Shown in pieces: positions 44,544 through 55,300 of a stretch of DNA of 64,000 nucleotides. The stretch is from Hexactinellida sp. DTS-2022. Taxonomy: Eukaryota; Porifera; Hexactinellida. The notes beneath the pieces were generated by a model. That model ran no database searches. It was not told where the DNA came from and saw nothing but the letters and a program-made list of their open reading frames with translations. The number at the start of each line of letters is the position of its first letter. Positions within the stretch are counted from its first letter, which is position 1. Where the stretch lies: contig JAPNXP010000001.1 of the NCBI GenBank assembly GCA_028753945.1, positions 3,958,501-4,022,500 on the forward strand, in the 5' to 3' direction. Both the position numbers and the translations under genes were made by a program.

Positions 44544-45320
44544 ATGTGTTCATCTGGGCCCACTGACTCCAGTGAACCCCTTGAACCCGGTGAGATTCCA
44601 TGCTCTCCCCAGCCCTACGCGCCCCTTGACTACAGCAAGCTCTGTCAAACCTGCGTGAGTGAGGAATGGAGATACACCTGTCCTCGCTGCTCGCTGCACA
44701 GCTGCAGCTCGGCCTGTGTGCGGCGGCACAAGCAGGAGAGAGGGTGCAGCGGGGAGCGGGACAGGTGCAAACATGTTCCCTTCTGTGACTACAACGAGAA
44801 TACATTCTACTCAGACTACTTCTTCTTGGAGGACGTGAGCAGGGTGGTGGACCGATCGGATAGAGACAGGACTCACGAGACAATTTCCAAACACTGTACC
44901 TCTCGTCTGTTACGTTTGAAAGCAGAGCTGAGAAAGAGAGGAACTGTCTTCTATATTGCTCCCGCAGGCTTGGCAGCTCGCGCGCGCAACAAAACTTGCT
45001 TCAATCTTAAGCAAGGGATAGTGTACTGGTACCTGCGTCTCGTGTTCGCGGGCTCTAAGACGGGTGAGTTTTTCCCGTCCGGCGTGAGCGAGAGGACGCT
45101 GCTGCGCGAGCTGGTGCTGCAGTGGCTGGGTGCGTGCGAGGGGGAGGAGTCCCTGGGGGTGTACAGCAGAGCTGTCGGCAGCAGGGGACCCAGTGCTCTG
45201 CAGGCTAAGCTGGCACAGCCGGGGGGCATGGTACTGCTGGACATGGACAGGAGTCTGATGGATAATCTACGCAACTGTAGAGTGATGGAGTATCCGTCTA
45301 TAACCGTCATGCTATGTTGA
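44544..45320 (+). CDS. ZNHIT6: Box C/D snoRNA protein 1 (BCD1/ZNHIT6)
   Basis: 258 residues from the first in-frame ATG. The frame stays open upstream to about 44451 and meets an acceptor-like TTTTTCAG at 44462-44469, so a 5' exon is possible. The N-terminal HIT zinc finger is clear: CQTC, EEWRYTCPRC, CSSAC, HKQERGC, followed by the diagnostic FLEDVSRVVDRSDRDRTH. The C-terminal half (AELRKRGTVFYIAPAGLAAR, then IVYWYLRLVFAG) matches the BCD1 domain that follows the finger. The protein is a nuclear assembly factor for box C/D snoRNPs. The coding region is much more GC-rich than its surroundings. It is shorter than human ZNHIT6 (about 470), mainly through lack of the long acidic N-terminus. Confidence 0.88.
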   Translation: MCSSGPTDSSEPLEPGEIPCSPQPYAPLDYSKLCQTCVSEEWRYTCPRCSLHSCSSACVRRHKQERGCSGERDRCKHVPFCDYNENTFYSDYFFLEDVSRVVDRSDRDRTHETISKHCTSRLLRLKAELRKRGTVFYIAPAGLAARARNKTCFNLKQGIVYWYLRLVFAGSKTGEFFPSGVSERTLLRELVLQWLGACEGEESLGVYSRAVGSRGPSALQAKLAQPGGMVLLDMDRSLMDNLRNCRVMEYPSITVMLC

Positions 45321-46532
45321 TACCTCTCATTAGTTATAACAGGCTGTTATTATACCCGGAGCTCAATGGAGTTATATCTGTCAATTGGGACTAAATTCTA
45401 ATTAATCAACTTCTTAAAAAATCCGACTAAGGCCTGATAAATTAAATTAATTGTTTATCATCCATATAATTTCAAAAAATTCGGACGGCGGACGGGATTT
45501 ATTTATTTCCATTAACATTATCTTATACAAAACAATAAATATTAATAATTAATTAAATTAGGAAATCACCTGACATTGCTTAAATAATTAAAGTAATGCT
45601 CTAAAATACAAGACTTATTAAAAATTGATACGTTATGACTCCTACCTGCCAACCGTACAGGGATTCCCTGTACAGTACAGGGATTTTAACCATTTTCGCT
45701 GTTATGTACAGGCGTACAGGGATTTTTAATTTACTAATTATGAGTCAAATAATGCCTAAAAATGTCTACAGTGATGATAGTAGATTCTGCCAGGAATTCT
45801 GCATTGATCACATAAGGGCACATCGGGTTTATATATTTATTCAAGCGTACAGGGATTCCCTGTACAGCATATAATTCAATGCTTTCTCTTTTCCAAAGTG
45901 ATAATTTTGATATGAAGTGTAGTATAGCAGTGGTTCCCAAACTTAACTACTTCGCTACCCACTTTACTTCTCCAACAAACTCGCGACCCCCTTATCTAAC
46001 AAATATAACTATATTTGATACCTTACACCATTCATAATAATATAGTTATTTGTATTCAGTAAACACGAGATAGTTTGATATATTTCTTCTTTTCACCTTG
46101 TCCAATCATAATACTTATCACCACACTATAAATTCAGAATTTAATTGCAATATAGGACCCCAGTGGCTTAGCCATGGCCAGGCGCCGGGTGTCGCAATCA
46201 GTGTGGAGTCCATCTAGAGCAGTTGCCAGGGGCTGCACTTGGGGCACAAGTTGCACCAAAAATATTTGTTAACCATAACGCCCACTAATATAATTCTATA
46301 GTGCGGTAATGTCGCACCCAAATTTTACCAGTGCCGAACCTTCATGCACCCCACCGTCTTAGTATTTTAGCCATGCGGGCCCAGCTTAAATAGTTATAGC
46401 CTGCTGTAAGGGCGAAAGCGCCCAAGGAAGAGTGAGTGGGTACCTCGATTAATCTGACTAGTTGGGAGCCCAAAAGGTTCTGAAATCGAGGTCTCGCGAA
46501 CAAAGACCACAATGTAATGGGATATAAAGTTC

Positions 46533-46654
46533 CAGGCTTGGGGCTGATTACGATTACAACTTTTCCTGTAATCGTAATCGTAATCATAATCAAGCTTTTT
46601 TTGATGGATGTAATCATAATAGTAATCACCCACTAGTAATCAGCCCCAGGTATG
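46533..46654. mobile_element. hAT-type MITE family F copy 1 (GGGGCTGATTAC)
   Basis: CAGGCTTGGGGCTGATTACG at left and GTAATCAGCCCCAGG at right, with an interior of repeated GTAATC. No clear target duplication is left. The better preserved copy is at 50950-51103. Confidence 0.82.
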
Positions 46655-46949
46655 GCACCAGGCCCCCCCAAATTTTCCATAATAACTTTAAATAAGGTTA
46701 TAGTACCGGAGTAAATTCAATAGCTTAGAGGCTATATGGGATTTAAATGACTTCATTATAAGCGGATTTCGTTATATCCATTTCGTTGTAACCGAAGTTT
46801 TATTAATGTGATAGGATAAAAGGATTACCGGGCCATTGGATGACTTCGTTATATGCAGGTTACTTCGTTATATCCGACTTGGTTATAACGGGAGTTGACT
46901 GTATATATACGTATATATCAGAAACATATATATTGAATCTATTGATCTA

Positions 46950-47122
46950 CAGTCTGTTCTCTCTAATTGTCCACTTCTCTAATAGTCCACTTTTCTAATA
47001 GTCCCCTAACTCCCCTTATTTACTTGTCCAAATCAACTATTTATATATCTGTAATAGTCCATATTCTCTAATAGTCCACTTTGGGCCAATTGCCCAATGG
47101 TGGACTATTAGAGAGAACAGTG
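46950..47122. mobile_element. pogo-like MITE, 173 bp
   Basis: CAGTCTGTTCTCTCTAATTG at left and AATAG/TCTAGAGAG-type complement ending GAGAGAACAGTG at right; the left flank is TA and the right flank TG. The interior repeats CTAATAGTCCAC. Confidence 0.82.
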
Positions 47123-47519
47123 TGTATCCCAATTCCAAGTGGGGGCGCATGGGAACAAAGTGGGGGGGCCTGGCCCCCCCAAAATTATACCTACCCCCCA
47201 AATATTCTACAATAACTTTGAATAAGGATAGATTGAGCTTTCGCTCACTTTAATGTAATGACTCATAAAAATAATGGCCCCTCCAAAAGAATTTCGGGGC
47301 CCCCAAAATTTTTTGGTTGGCTACGCCTATGTCTTAGTTGTTCATTGGCATGTCACGGAAATTTTGGTCCGTCCGGGGGACCAAAATCTTCATGGAAATT
47401 TGGTCCTTTTGTGGAAAATTGGTCCCTCTGAGGTTTGTGTTTATTTAGTTAACGAATTTACTTGAATTTTATCCTAGGCTATTTTTCGCCATATTGGGAC
47501 CAAAAATTTATTAATAAGC

Positions 47520-47654
47520 CTGTCACTGGAAAATTGTGCCCCAAAAAATTGATCCGAGACCAAAATTCCATGGAAAACTGGTCCTAGGACCATTTACCAT
47601 AGAATTTTGGTCCCCCGGACCAATTTTTTTTGGGGCACAATTTTCCAGTGACAG
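47520..47654. mobile_element. Foldback MITE, 135 bp
   Basis: Arms of about 60 bp: CTGTCACTGGAAAATTGTGC with its complement GCACAATTTTCCAGTGACAG. The inner repeats are ACCAAAATTC/GAATTTTGGT. It would fold into one hairpin. A related GGTCCGTCCGGGGGACC block is at 47366-47385. Confidence 0.85.
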
Positions 47655-47996
47655 ACCCACATTATGGGATTCACTGGTGATTAGTAATTTCCTGGACGAG
47701 CGAGCGCAGCGAGCGAGAAAATTTTTGTGAGATGTACAGTGATTTTGGCCAATGTACAGGGGAAAATTGGAGCCCTGTACAGGGATATGACTCAAATAGG
47801 TTGGCAGGTATGTAATAACATTAGGAGTACTTTTCACTAGTTTATAGCTAATATTTTCTACGATTATGTTCATAAGATGATAATAATAAAATATATCCGA
47901 CGGAGGGTAAATTGGGACGGACGGGGATGAGTTATATATTTTATATGGCCTAATATTATATTTTGTAATTAGTATATATCTAATCACGATACTGGA

Positions 47997-48446
47997 ATGA
48001 CTAACAAGCGCTCAAAATCCACAACTTCTCGTAGGAAGTGTCGCAAAGCTCATTTTTCCGCGCCTTCTCACATCCGGCGTAAGTTGATGAGCTCTCCTCT
48101 CTCCAAAGAGCTGAGACAGAAGCACAGCATACGGGCACTTCCAATCCGCAAGGACGATGAGGTCACAATCGTGAGGGGGACCAACAAGACGACAGCGCAG
48201 GGGTCCAAAGTGACAGCTGTCTACAGGAAGAAGTGGGTGATACACATCGACAAGGTGCAACGGGATCGGGCCAATGGAATGACTGTAAAAGTTGGTATAC
48301 ACCCTTCTAACGTTATAATCACAAAGCTGAAGATGACAGAGGACAGGAAGCGTATCATAGAGAGGAAGTCTGTTGCCAAAAAGGGCGGGGCAGTTAAGGA
48401 GAAGGGAAAGCTCTCGCAGAAGGATGTGCAGATGGAGACCTCCTAG
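47997..48446 (+). CDS. RPL26: 60S ribosomal protein L26 (uL24)
   Basis: 149 residues, single exon. Highly conserved from residue 14: [40 protein letters not shown], then the KOW-type DDEVTIVRG and [20 protein letters not shown], and [15 protein letters not shown]. The tail is Lys-rich as in other animals. It acts in the large ribosomal subunit near the exit tunnel. The first 13 residues ([13 protein letters not shown]) differ from the usual MKFN start, so a short 5' exon may supply the true start. The intronless form could be a retrocopy, but the frame is intact. Confidence 0.96.
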   Translation: MTNKRSKSTTSRRKCRKAHFSAPSHIRRKLMSSPLSKELRQKHSIRALPIRKDDEVTIVRGTNKTTAQGSKVTAVYRKKWVIHIDKVQRDRANGMTVKVGIHPSNVIITKLKMTEDRKRIIERKSVAKKGGAVKEKGKLSQKDVQMETS

Positions 48447-49058
48447 CAGCTTCCTTCGCTTAGGATTAATCAGCTAGTCTTAGTTAATAATATATCGTGG
48501 TTAATTATTTAACTGGAATGATATCTAGTGATATTTACGGGGATTTATGTTGTTTAGAAACACAACTGTGAATTCGTTTTGTTGCTATAGATCCCGCTCC
48601 TTTAATGCTTTGTACATTATACTTGGCAGGCATTATTCCACTATTTATAATAATCTATTTTGCATTATGGCTCGACCTGTACTATCTATACAGAAATTCA
48701 TAATATACAAGTTTAATGTTTAGTGATATTTAGCAAGCTTTACCTAGACTATTAACTGAAAATTTAAATCAAAAATTTCAAATACTTAAGAAAATATTAC
48801 ACCGGAAGTACATCCTTTCCTAAGGCCAGTGTTAATGGTAATATCGTTTCAGCTCCACACGAAGTCTATCTGAGGATGCGGGCGGGCGGCATCTCATTAT
48901 CATTATCCCATTATTTGGACATACCTAATTTCCGGTATGGAACGGTACCATTCCGGAATATCAAAGTACCCTAAATTACTGAACGGGATAGCCACCCAAG
49001 GTATTAATTATTATAGACTTTAACAGCATTTGGTCTTGCATCCTGATATACTATTTTG

Positions 49059-49466
49059 TAGGGCTGAAACGAATATACCGAATATTCGAATATTCGTTCG
49101 AAATGATTGAACGAATATTCGTTCGTTTGCAAACGAATATTCGTTACGAAACGAATATCCGTTTCAATATTAGATTGAAACGGATATTCGTTAACTAATT
49201 TTGGACAATAACAAGACTTTTGTATAGCTTAGAGATATCGTAAATATAAATTCCCACTTAAACTAGCTGATTATTATTGAACTTGTGTATAATACACTGT
49301 GTAACTATTATTATACCATTCTAACATTATGAAAAACCTATTTTCCAATGTATTTGTCTCTAGAAATTGATTTAATGCTTAGTCATCCAAACGAACGAAT
49401 ATTCGAATATTCGTTCGTTTGGAAAAAGGTTCGTTCGTTACATTTCGAATATTCGTTTCAGCCCTA
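49059..49466. mobile_element. MITE with TAGGGCTGAAACGAATAT ends
   Basis: Left TAGGGCTGAAACGAATATAC and right complement ATATTCGTTTCAGCCCTA, 408 bp. The ends carry arrays of the palindrome CGAATATTCG (over ten copies). The termini are hAT-like, but no exact 8-bp duplication was found. Isolated CGAATATT motifs also occur near 56030-56110. Confidence 0.85.
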
Positions 49467-50742
49467 CTAGTATTTTGTACTAAAAGTGTTAAATTATGAA
49501 GGTAAATTGAAACAAACCGGTGTAAGCGCGTTTAGGTTACCAGGAGCCGAAATCAATAACCTTTTGTGTTCTTGTGGGACTCTAAATCACTTGTGATTTA
49601 GAGACCCCGAGTTTTGCATGGATTGAGTATATTGTTGGTATAATGACTCTAATCAATCTTTAGTTGAACTATCCCTGCTCAAGTACCTAAATTAACAATA
49701 TAAATAATGGATCCTTAACTTTAAATATATTTATTTCAGGTTCATTTGCATTTTGTACTGAACTCAGATTTCATCAGTATGTAATGCGTACGTGCCTGGG
49801 AACATTTGGTGATGGTGGTGCGGTACACCACCTTTTCTACAGTCTACACCCGCACGTCTGATACTCACTTATACATACTTAGTGTTTAGGGACTTGCATA
49901 CTTTTTTAATTATTCCCTCGTTGTAAAATGCACATTGTATGACTGCCCTCCTTCCTGAGTATTATAATATTTTTAAGGAATCCCTATTAGACCTCTGCGC
50001 GGGTCGTATGCGGGTGCCGCAAATATTTAGATCGTTTGACCCACAAGCCGCATTTATTAACCCGCCCGAGCAGAGGTCGTCCCTATCACTGGATTGATCC
50101 CTACATTTAGCGATTTCGGGCTAAGCGAGCCCTGAAATGCTAGTGATTTAGGACCGGAGGTTAAATAAATAAAATAGGAACAGTGTTTCATACAGGATTT
50201 GCATCAGAATTACCGGAATAGTATATTCCGGAATTTCCAGAATAATTTTGTTCTGGAAATTTGGTGTTAAACCAAATTTCCAGAACAACCGGAACCGTTC
50301 CGCCCAATTCCGTAATAGAGGTACTTTGAGATTCCGGAATGGTTCCGTTCCGGAAATTAGGTATGTCCCATTATTTGATAACGGCATAGTTAATAATTAT
50401 TTGAGCAAGTATTATAATTTGTGAGTGCGATCGTTGGGTAATAATGCTTCTCATAGTTTCTGATTTTGTCAACAGCTAATTATGGCTATTTTAGAATATG
50501 TTAATAGTTAGTCCGACCACAAAATTGGCAACGAACAGTGTGCTTACTTTGAAATGTAGCTGTAATAATAATGACAATATCCGTGCGGGAGTATTTCTGA
50601 CGCGGGCGGTGGAGCTGTAACAAGATTCCAACTAACAGTGGTTCAATAAATACACAATCTGGTAGGAAAACTACATATAATCATAGCATTATATTGATGT
50701 ATTTCGGCTTATAACATATTATTCTCATAACAACTAAATCTA

Positions 50743-50862
50743 TGTTGCAGTTTATGGAAAGTCCTGGTGTGCACGCGTGCACCTGGTGTATCCGCGTGCA
50801 CACCAGAAGAATGTCATGGTGTGCACGCGGATACACCAGGCACGTCCATAAACTGTAACATC
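50743..50862. mobile_element. Hairpin MITE, about 120 bp, with a perfect 23-bp stem
   Basis: Outer ends GTTGCAGTTTATGGA and TCCATAAACTGTAAC. Inside, 50782-50804 (CCTGGTGTATCCGCGTGCAC plus ACC) pairs perfectly with 50818-50840 around a 13-nt loop. A third GGTGTGCACGCG unit lies just left. GC-rich within an AT-rich region; no ORF. Confidence 0.85.
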
Positions 50863-50949
50863 TATTCTTTAAATTAATTAATTAATTCGGTTACAGCGAC
50901 AACCTCAACGTTTGCTAAATTATATTCATATTAAATTCTAAATTATGGC

Positions 50950-51103
50950 CAGGCTTGGGGCTGATTACGATTACAATCGTAATCGATTGTAATCGATTAC
51001 AACTTTTCCTGTAATCGTAATCGTAATCATAATAAAGCTTTTTCTAAAGGATGTAATCGTAATCGTAATCGTAATCACTCACTAGTAATCAGCCCCAGGT
51101 CTG
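50950..51103. mobile_element. hAT-type MITE family F copy 2, 154 bp
   Basis: CAGGCTTGGGGCTGATTACG and, on the other strand, CAGACCTGGGGCTGATTACT, flanked by a perfect 8-bp duplication ATTATGGC (50942-50949, 51104-51111). The interior is repeated CGTAATCGTAATC. Confidence 0.93.
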
Positions 51104-51369
51104 ATTATGGCTGAAACCTTAATTAATATTGTTAATAGTTTAGTATCCAAATTACTGTATTTTGTTGCAAATTAATAAAGTATTGTGAAATGGAATTTCT
51201 TTGATAGGGGTAATTAGTAAAATCAAAATTCCAGTTTCTGACAACTTTGTTTATATAAGTCCTGGAAACAAAAACTTAACTGTTTGGGAGAGCCCTCGCA
51301 ATGTTCTATGAAATGCTTATAGAGATCTTATCTACACTAACCGGCCATAAGTATTTGAACAGCATTAAT

Positions 51370-51690
51370 TTGTATTTTTGAGGTCATACCAGCATAATAA
51401 CATTCGTAGATGCTTGTAAATGGCTATTTACATGAAACGATATGTAAAGTATAATAAAACGGCAAAATTTTCGAATTTACATTTTTATGGAGGCGATGCA
51501 ATGACAATATATTAATTCTGATAGAAGATCTGAATTCCACATGGTTAAATTACTTTAAGTGCATAATTTCAAATAAATCCGAATATTCTCTACTGTGATA
51601 CAGCCACATTTCCATTTGTGTCACTTATGCCACAAGTGGCACATGACAGAAACACTTATGCCACTTAATGGATTTTTGCTCAATTGAATT
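51370..51690. repeat. Dispersed repeat, copy 2 of 2180-2520
   Basis: See 2180-2520: matching ordered blocks including GCCACAAGTGGCAC. It lies in the intergenic region 5' of THOC2 and is non-coding. Confidence 0.6.
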
Positions 51691-52338
51691 GAAATCACAA
51701 TATTTTGTAATGTACATCTATAATTTGATATTTATATCATTTCAGAGTAGTTTAGATGGCCGTTAATAAGTTACCAGCGACTATTGTGTGTAGATTAATA
51801 TCCCAATTGTTTAAATACTTTTGGCTGGTAAGTGTATATATATATGTGTGCATTGAGATGTTATCAACAATCAACCTTGCCGGCGAAGCCGTCAGGCCAA
51901 TAGCTTGGCCACTCTTACGTCACTAGTTAGGCCGGTCAAGCCAGGACCTGACCACTTTATAACTGCTTCCGCCGGCCCTGATCAAGTAATTGGAAATAAT
52001 ATTGGTCTCATCAATAAACATATTAATTAAGAAAAAATTATAACGGAATATCCATTTGTCATAAAATTCCCGTTGTTTAACTCCATTCCTGGGTAAACTT
52101 ACTACCAGTCTAAAACCAGTTTTAAATTAGTCGAATATTCCTTTCTCTCCATTAGCTCTTAAATTGATTGCTTCCTCTCGTGTTGAGAATGTTATAACGA
52201 TTTGCCTTAGCTCCTGATCTTCCTGTACTAGCCACTAGATATATAGCGTATAGTTATACAATATTGTATTCTTCCATATGCTCTTCTACTCAGCCGCGGT
52301 CTTATTCCCCCGCTCACTACCGTCTGTTATTCACTAGC

Positions 52339-55300
52339 ATGACCTCCATCGAGCTGGTGCTCACTGAACAGATCATCACGACATGGAGCAGCGAGGGGCG
52401 CAACAAGCTGTTCGCCCTGGCAAAGACCCACTGGAAGGGTACCAGCAAGGAGAAAGGCAGCTCTTCTCAGTTCCGCTGCATTCTCTACTTCCTCTGTCAG
52501 CAGGCGCCGAACGGTAAGTTGAAAATGGACGACGTCACGACGTTCCTGATGGCGCTTCTAAAGATGAAAGAAATATCCGCCGACAGGGAGCAGTTCCAGT
52601 CATGCCTTGTGGATATTCTATGTGTGCTGGACGCAGAGGTTACCTGCGTGAGCAAGGAGGGCAAGACGAAGAAGGAGCTCTTCTGTCGACTGGTAAAGGA
52701 CCTGGTGGATAGGAAGCTGCTCTCCGAGATTATCCTGAAGGAAAGATTTGACTTTGATACACTGGAGCAGTTAGGTAAGTACGGGACCTATATACCTAGA
52801 TAGAGTCTGAGTTTCGGATGGATTATGCATTATGGATTGAATTTTTTTGAAATACATTCCGAAATCAATCATAACTAGCGCGCTTCGCTTGCTAGGTCGC
52901 TTCGCGGCAGAACACAATCACACACCAACCGCTTTGCGGTTGGTGGTGGTTTACATACTTCTAACATCTATACTTTTAAAACAAAGGGTGGGTGTGTGTA
53001 TATATTTGTTTGATGTTCCGAGTTGATTGAAGAAACTGGACAGTTTCCAAAAGTGATTTTTGGCATATAGGGATAACTTTTGCCACCCGCCAACTATTTG
53101 AGGTTTCTACTCAAAATTTCTCACATCTCGACAAGTTATGACGTCATTGTCACATTTCGAGAACCCTGAAACGTATTTCGCGCCCACGAAGAGATAAAAT
53201 CTGAAAATTTAATAGAACATGCACATTAATGATGCGGACACGTTGGTCACACCAGATTGCCAATATGGTAACTCATTATCGCATGATGACGTAATTACAA
53301 AAATTTAATATTGTAAATTGGCCTATTTTTGGCCTATTTACGCATTATAATCAAGGTTTCGAAGTATATATACCACACACCAACCGCAAAGCGGTTGGTG
53401 TGTGCGGTTGTGATCTGCCGCGAAGTGACCTAGCAAGCGAAGCGCGATAGTTGATTATAAAGCGTAAATAGGCCTAAATAGTCAAATTTAACGATGTGAA
53501 ATTTTAATGATTACGTCATCATGCGATAATGAGTAAGCATATTGGCAATCTGGTGTGGCCAACGTCTCTTAAAGGGCGCGAATTATGTGCGATTAACTGA
53601 ATTTTCATGCTTCTCGAAATGTGACAATGACGTCATAACTTGTCGAGGTGTGAGAAATTTTGAGTGGAAACCTCAACTTGTTGGCGGGTGCCAAAAGTTA
53701 CCCCTATATGCCAAAAATCTCATTTGGAAACCGTCCACTTTCTTCTATCAACTCGGAACATACAAACAAATATATACACCCAGCCTTGTGTTTTAATAGT
53801 ACTATAGATAGATTGAATTTGGTGGGATTTGGAATGTTCTATAAAAGTATGGATTATAGACTGGACAGAGTAACTGGCTTTCTCTGTAGGTGTGGTGGTG
53901 AGTGCGAAGGCCTTCACACAGAAGTATGTGCGCAGCAAGACCCGCATATTCTACAAGCAGCAGAAGTTCAACCTGTTCCGGGAGGAGAACGAGGGCTACG
54001 CTAAGCTCATAGTGGAGCTGGAATTCTCGACTCGCGTAACCAGGGACGCAGACCTGCTCCTCTCTCACGTGCAGGCTCTGATCGGTCAGTTCAGCCTGGA
54101 CCCTAACCGCGTGATGGACGTTATCCTGGAGGTGACGGAGTTCTACCCGCAACATTTCGACTTCCTCGTGAAGCTGATTCGCAGCTACCCGAGCGGCGCC
54201 GACACACTGCAGCAGCTGCTCACCTTCAAGCTGTCCGCGGCCAAGAACAGCCCTGATACAGACCCACCCTACAAGTTCTTCCAGCTGCTGGCCCTGCTTA
54301 TGCAGAGTGAGGTTGTATCTTTGGAGCAGATGTACTGCTGTCTCCTGCCAACCGACTCGCAGGTGTCGGAGGCACACCAAAAGGTGAGCTAAATGTCATT
54401 TGTACGTAGATATGCATTCCTTAGTTATAAGTATCCTGTGAGAAAAGACTAGCCAAAACATATGCTGACAATTTGTACCACCATTCCAGCTTATTATCTA
54501 AATGTATCAGAGTATGTACATTTAATGATTATCATTATACACTCTAACCTTCGTCATCCGGACATCCCTCAACCGGGCACCCTTTTGGTGTAAAGACAAC
54601 TAAATATTTATCCATTTAATCAATAATGGAGTTTAATGACAAAATTATATTTACCAGATGATACGTATCTTAAATTTTCCACAACTCGTTAAAACCATCA
54701 GTTTAAATTGTTTTATTAATTTAGAAAATAGATATTACATTATACACTTTGGAATTCCATATGTACCAGCCATTGTATTTCTCTGATCCGGGCAAGTTCA
54801 GAGTTACTAGGTTGGAGTGTACTATCGAATTATGACGTGATGATTAAAATCCGACTATTTTATGCCTATTTACGCTATAATTTACGTAAGAAGAATGAAC
54901 CACAACAACTACTTCGCGGTTGTTGTGTGGTTGTGTTCTGTCGCGAAGCGCGCTATTATGTTTGAAAATACCCTTGCGTTTATATGATAGCCACTAATTC
55001 CTTATTCGATTAGTTATAATAATTCAAGGGGTCAAAAGTACAAAAGTCGCATATTGAATAATGAGTCCTCATTTAATCTATACTATGCTTTTCTCCCTTG
55101 TTTTATTCTTGAAGTTTAAGTTTCTAATTTCTGAATTTTCAGGAATAATTTAGACTTAGAGTGAAGCAATATTGATTCGCCTAAGCCTAGACATCCGAAA
55201 ATATCTAGGAGGCCCCTGTCATCTATTACACTATACATATGTTTCGATGCGGTTAATAAGTACGTGTATAAATAATATAAATAATACGGCACAAATTTAT

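Larger units (their letters stand above)
45430..47955. repeat. Composite element C copy 2 with nested insertions
   Basis: Outer ends resemble the two ends of 16095-16450: TTGTTTATCATCC plus GGACGGCGGACGG at left, GGACGGACGGGGATGAG plus TATATGGCCTA at right. Inside, GTACAGGGATTCCCTGTACA palindromes and CCTACCTGCCAACCG (45645) find their complements at about 47740-47815. The interior contains an hAT-like terminus CAGTGGTTCCCAAACTTAAC (45929), MITEs at 46533-46654 and 46950-47122, a family D-like stretch (46745-46910) and the palindrome at 47520-47654. No gene was recognised. Confidence 0.55.
48447..52338. other. 3.9-kb intergenic stretch made of repeats
   Basis: No gene was recognised. Inverted copies of a CCGGAATGGTTCCGTTCCGG-type repeat occur near 48930-48970 and 50170-50370. 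MITEs are at 49059-49466, 50743-50862 and 50950-51103, and a dispersed repeat is at 51370-51690. Confidence 0.7.

Noticed and set aside
47997-48446. RPL26 as a dead retrocopy
   Set aside because: The frame is intact and all conserved residues are present, with no poly(A) tract seen. Intronless origin by retroposition remains possible, but decay is not supported.
52895-53425. GC-rich hairpins (ACCAACCGC..GCGGTTGGT) as possible tRNA-like or regulatory RNA
   Set aside because: They are inner parts of a foldback transposon, with no cloverleaf or conserved tRNA boxes.
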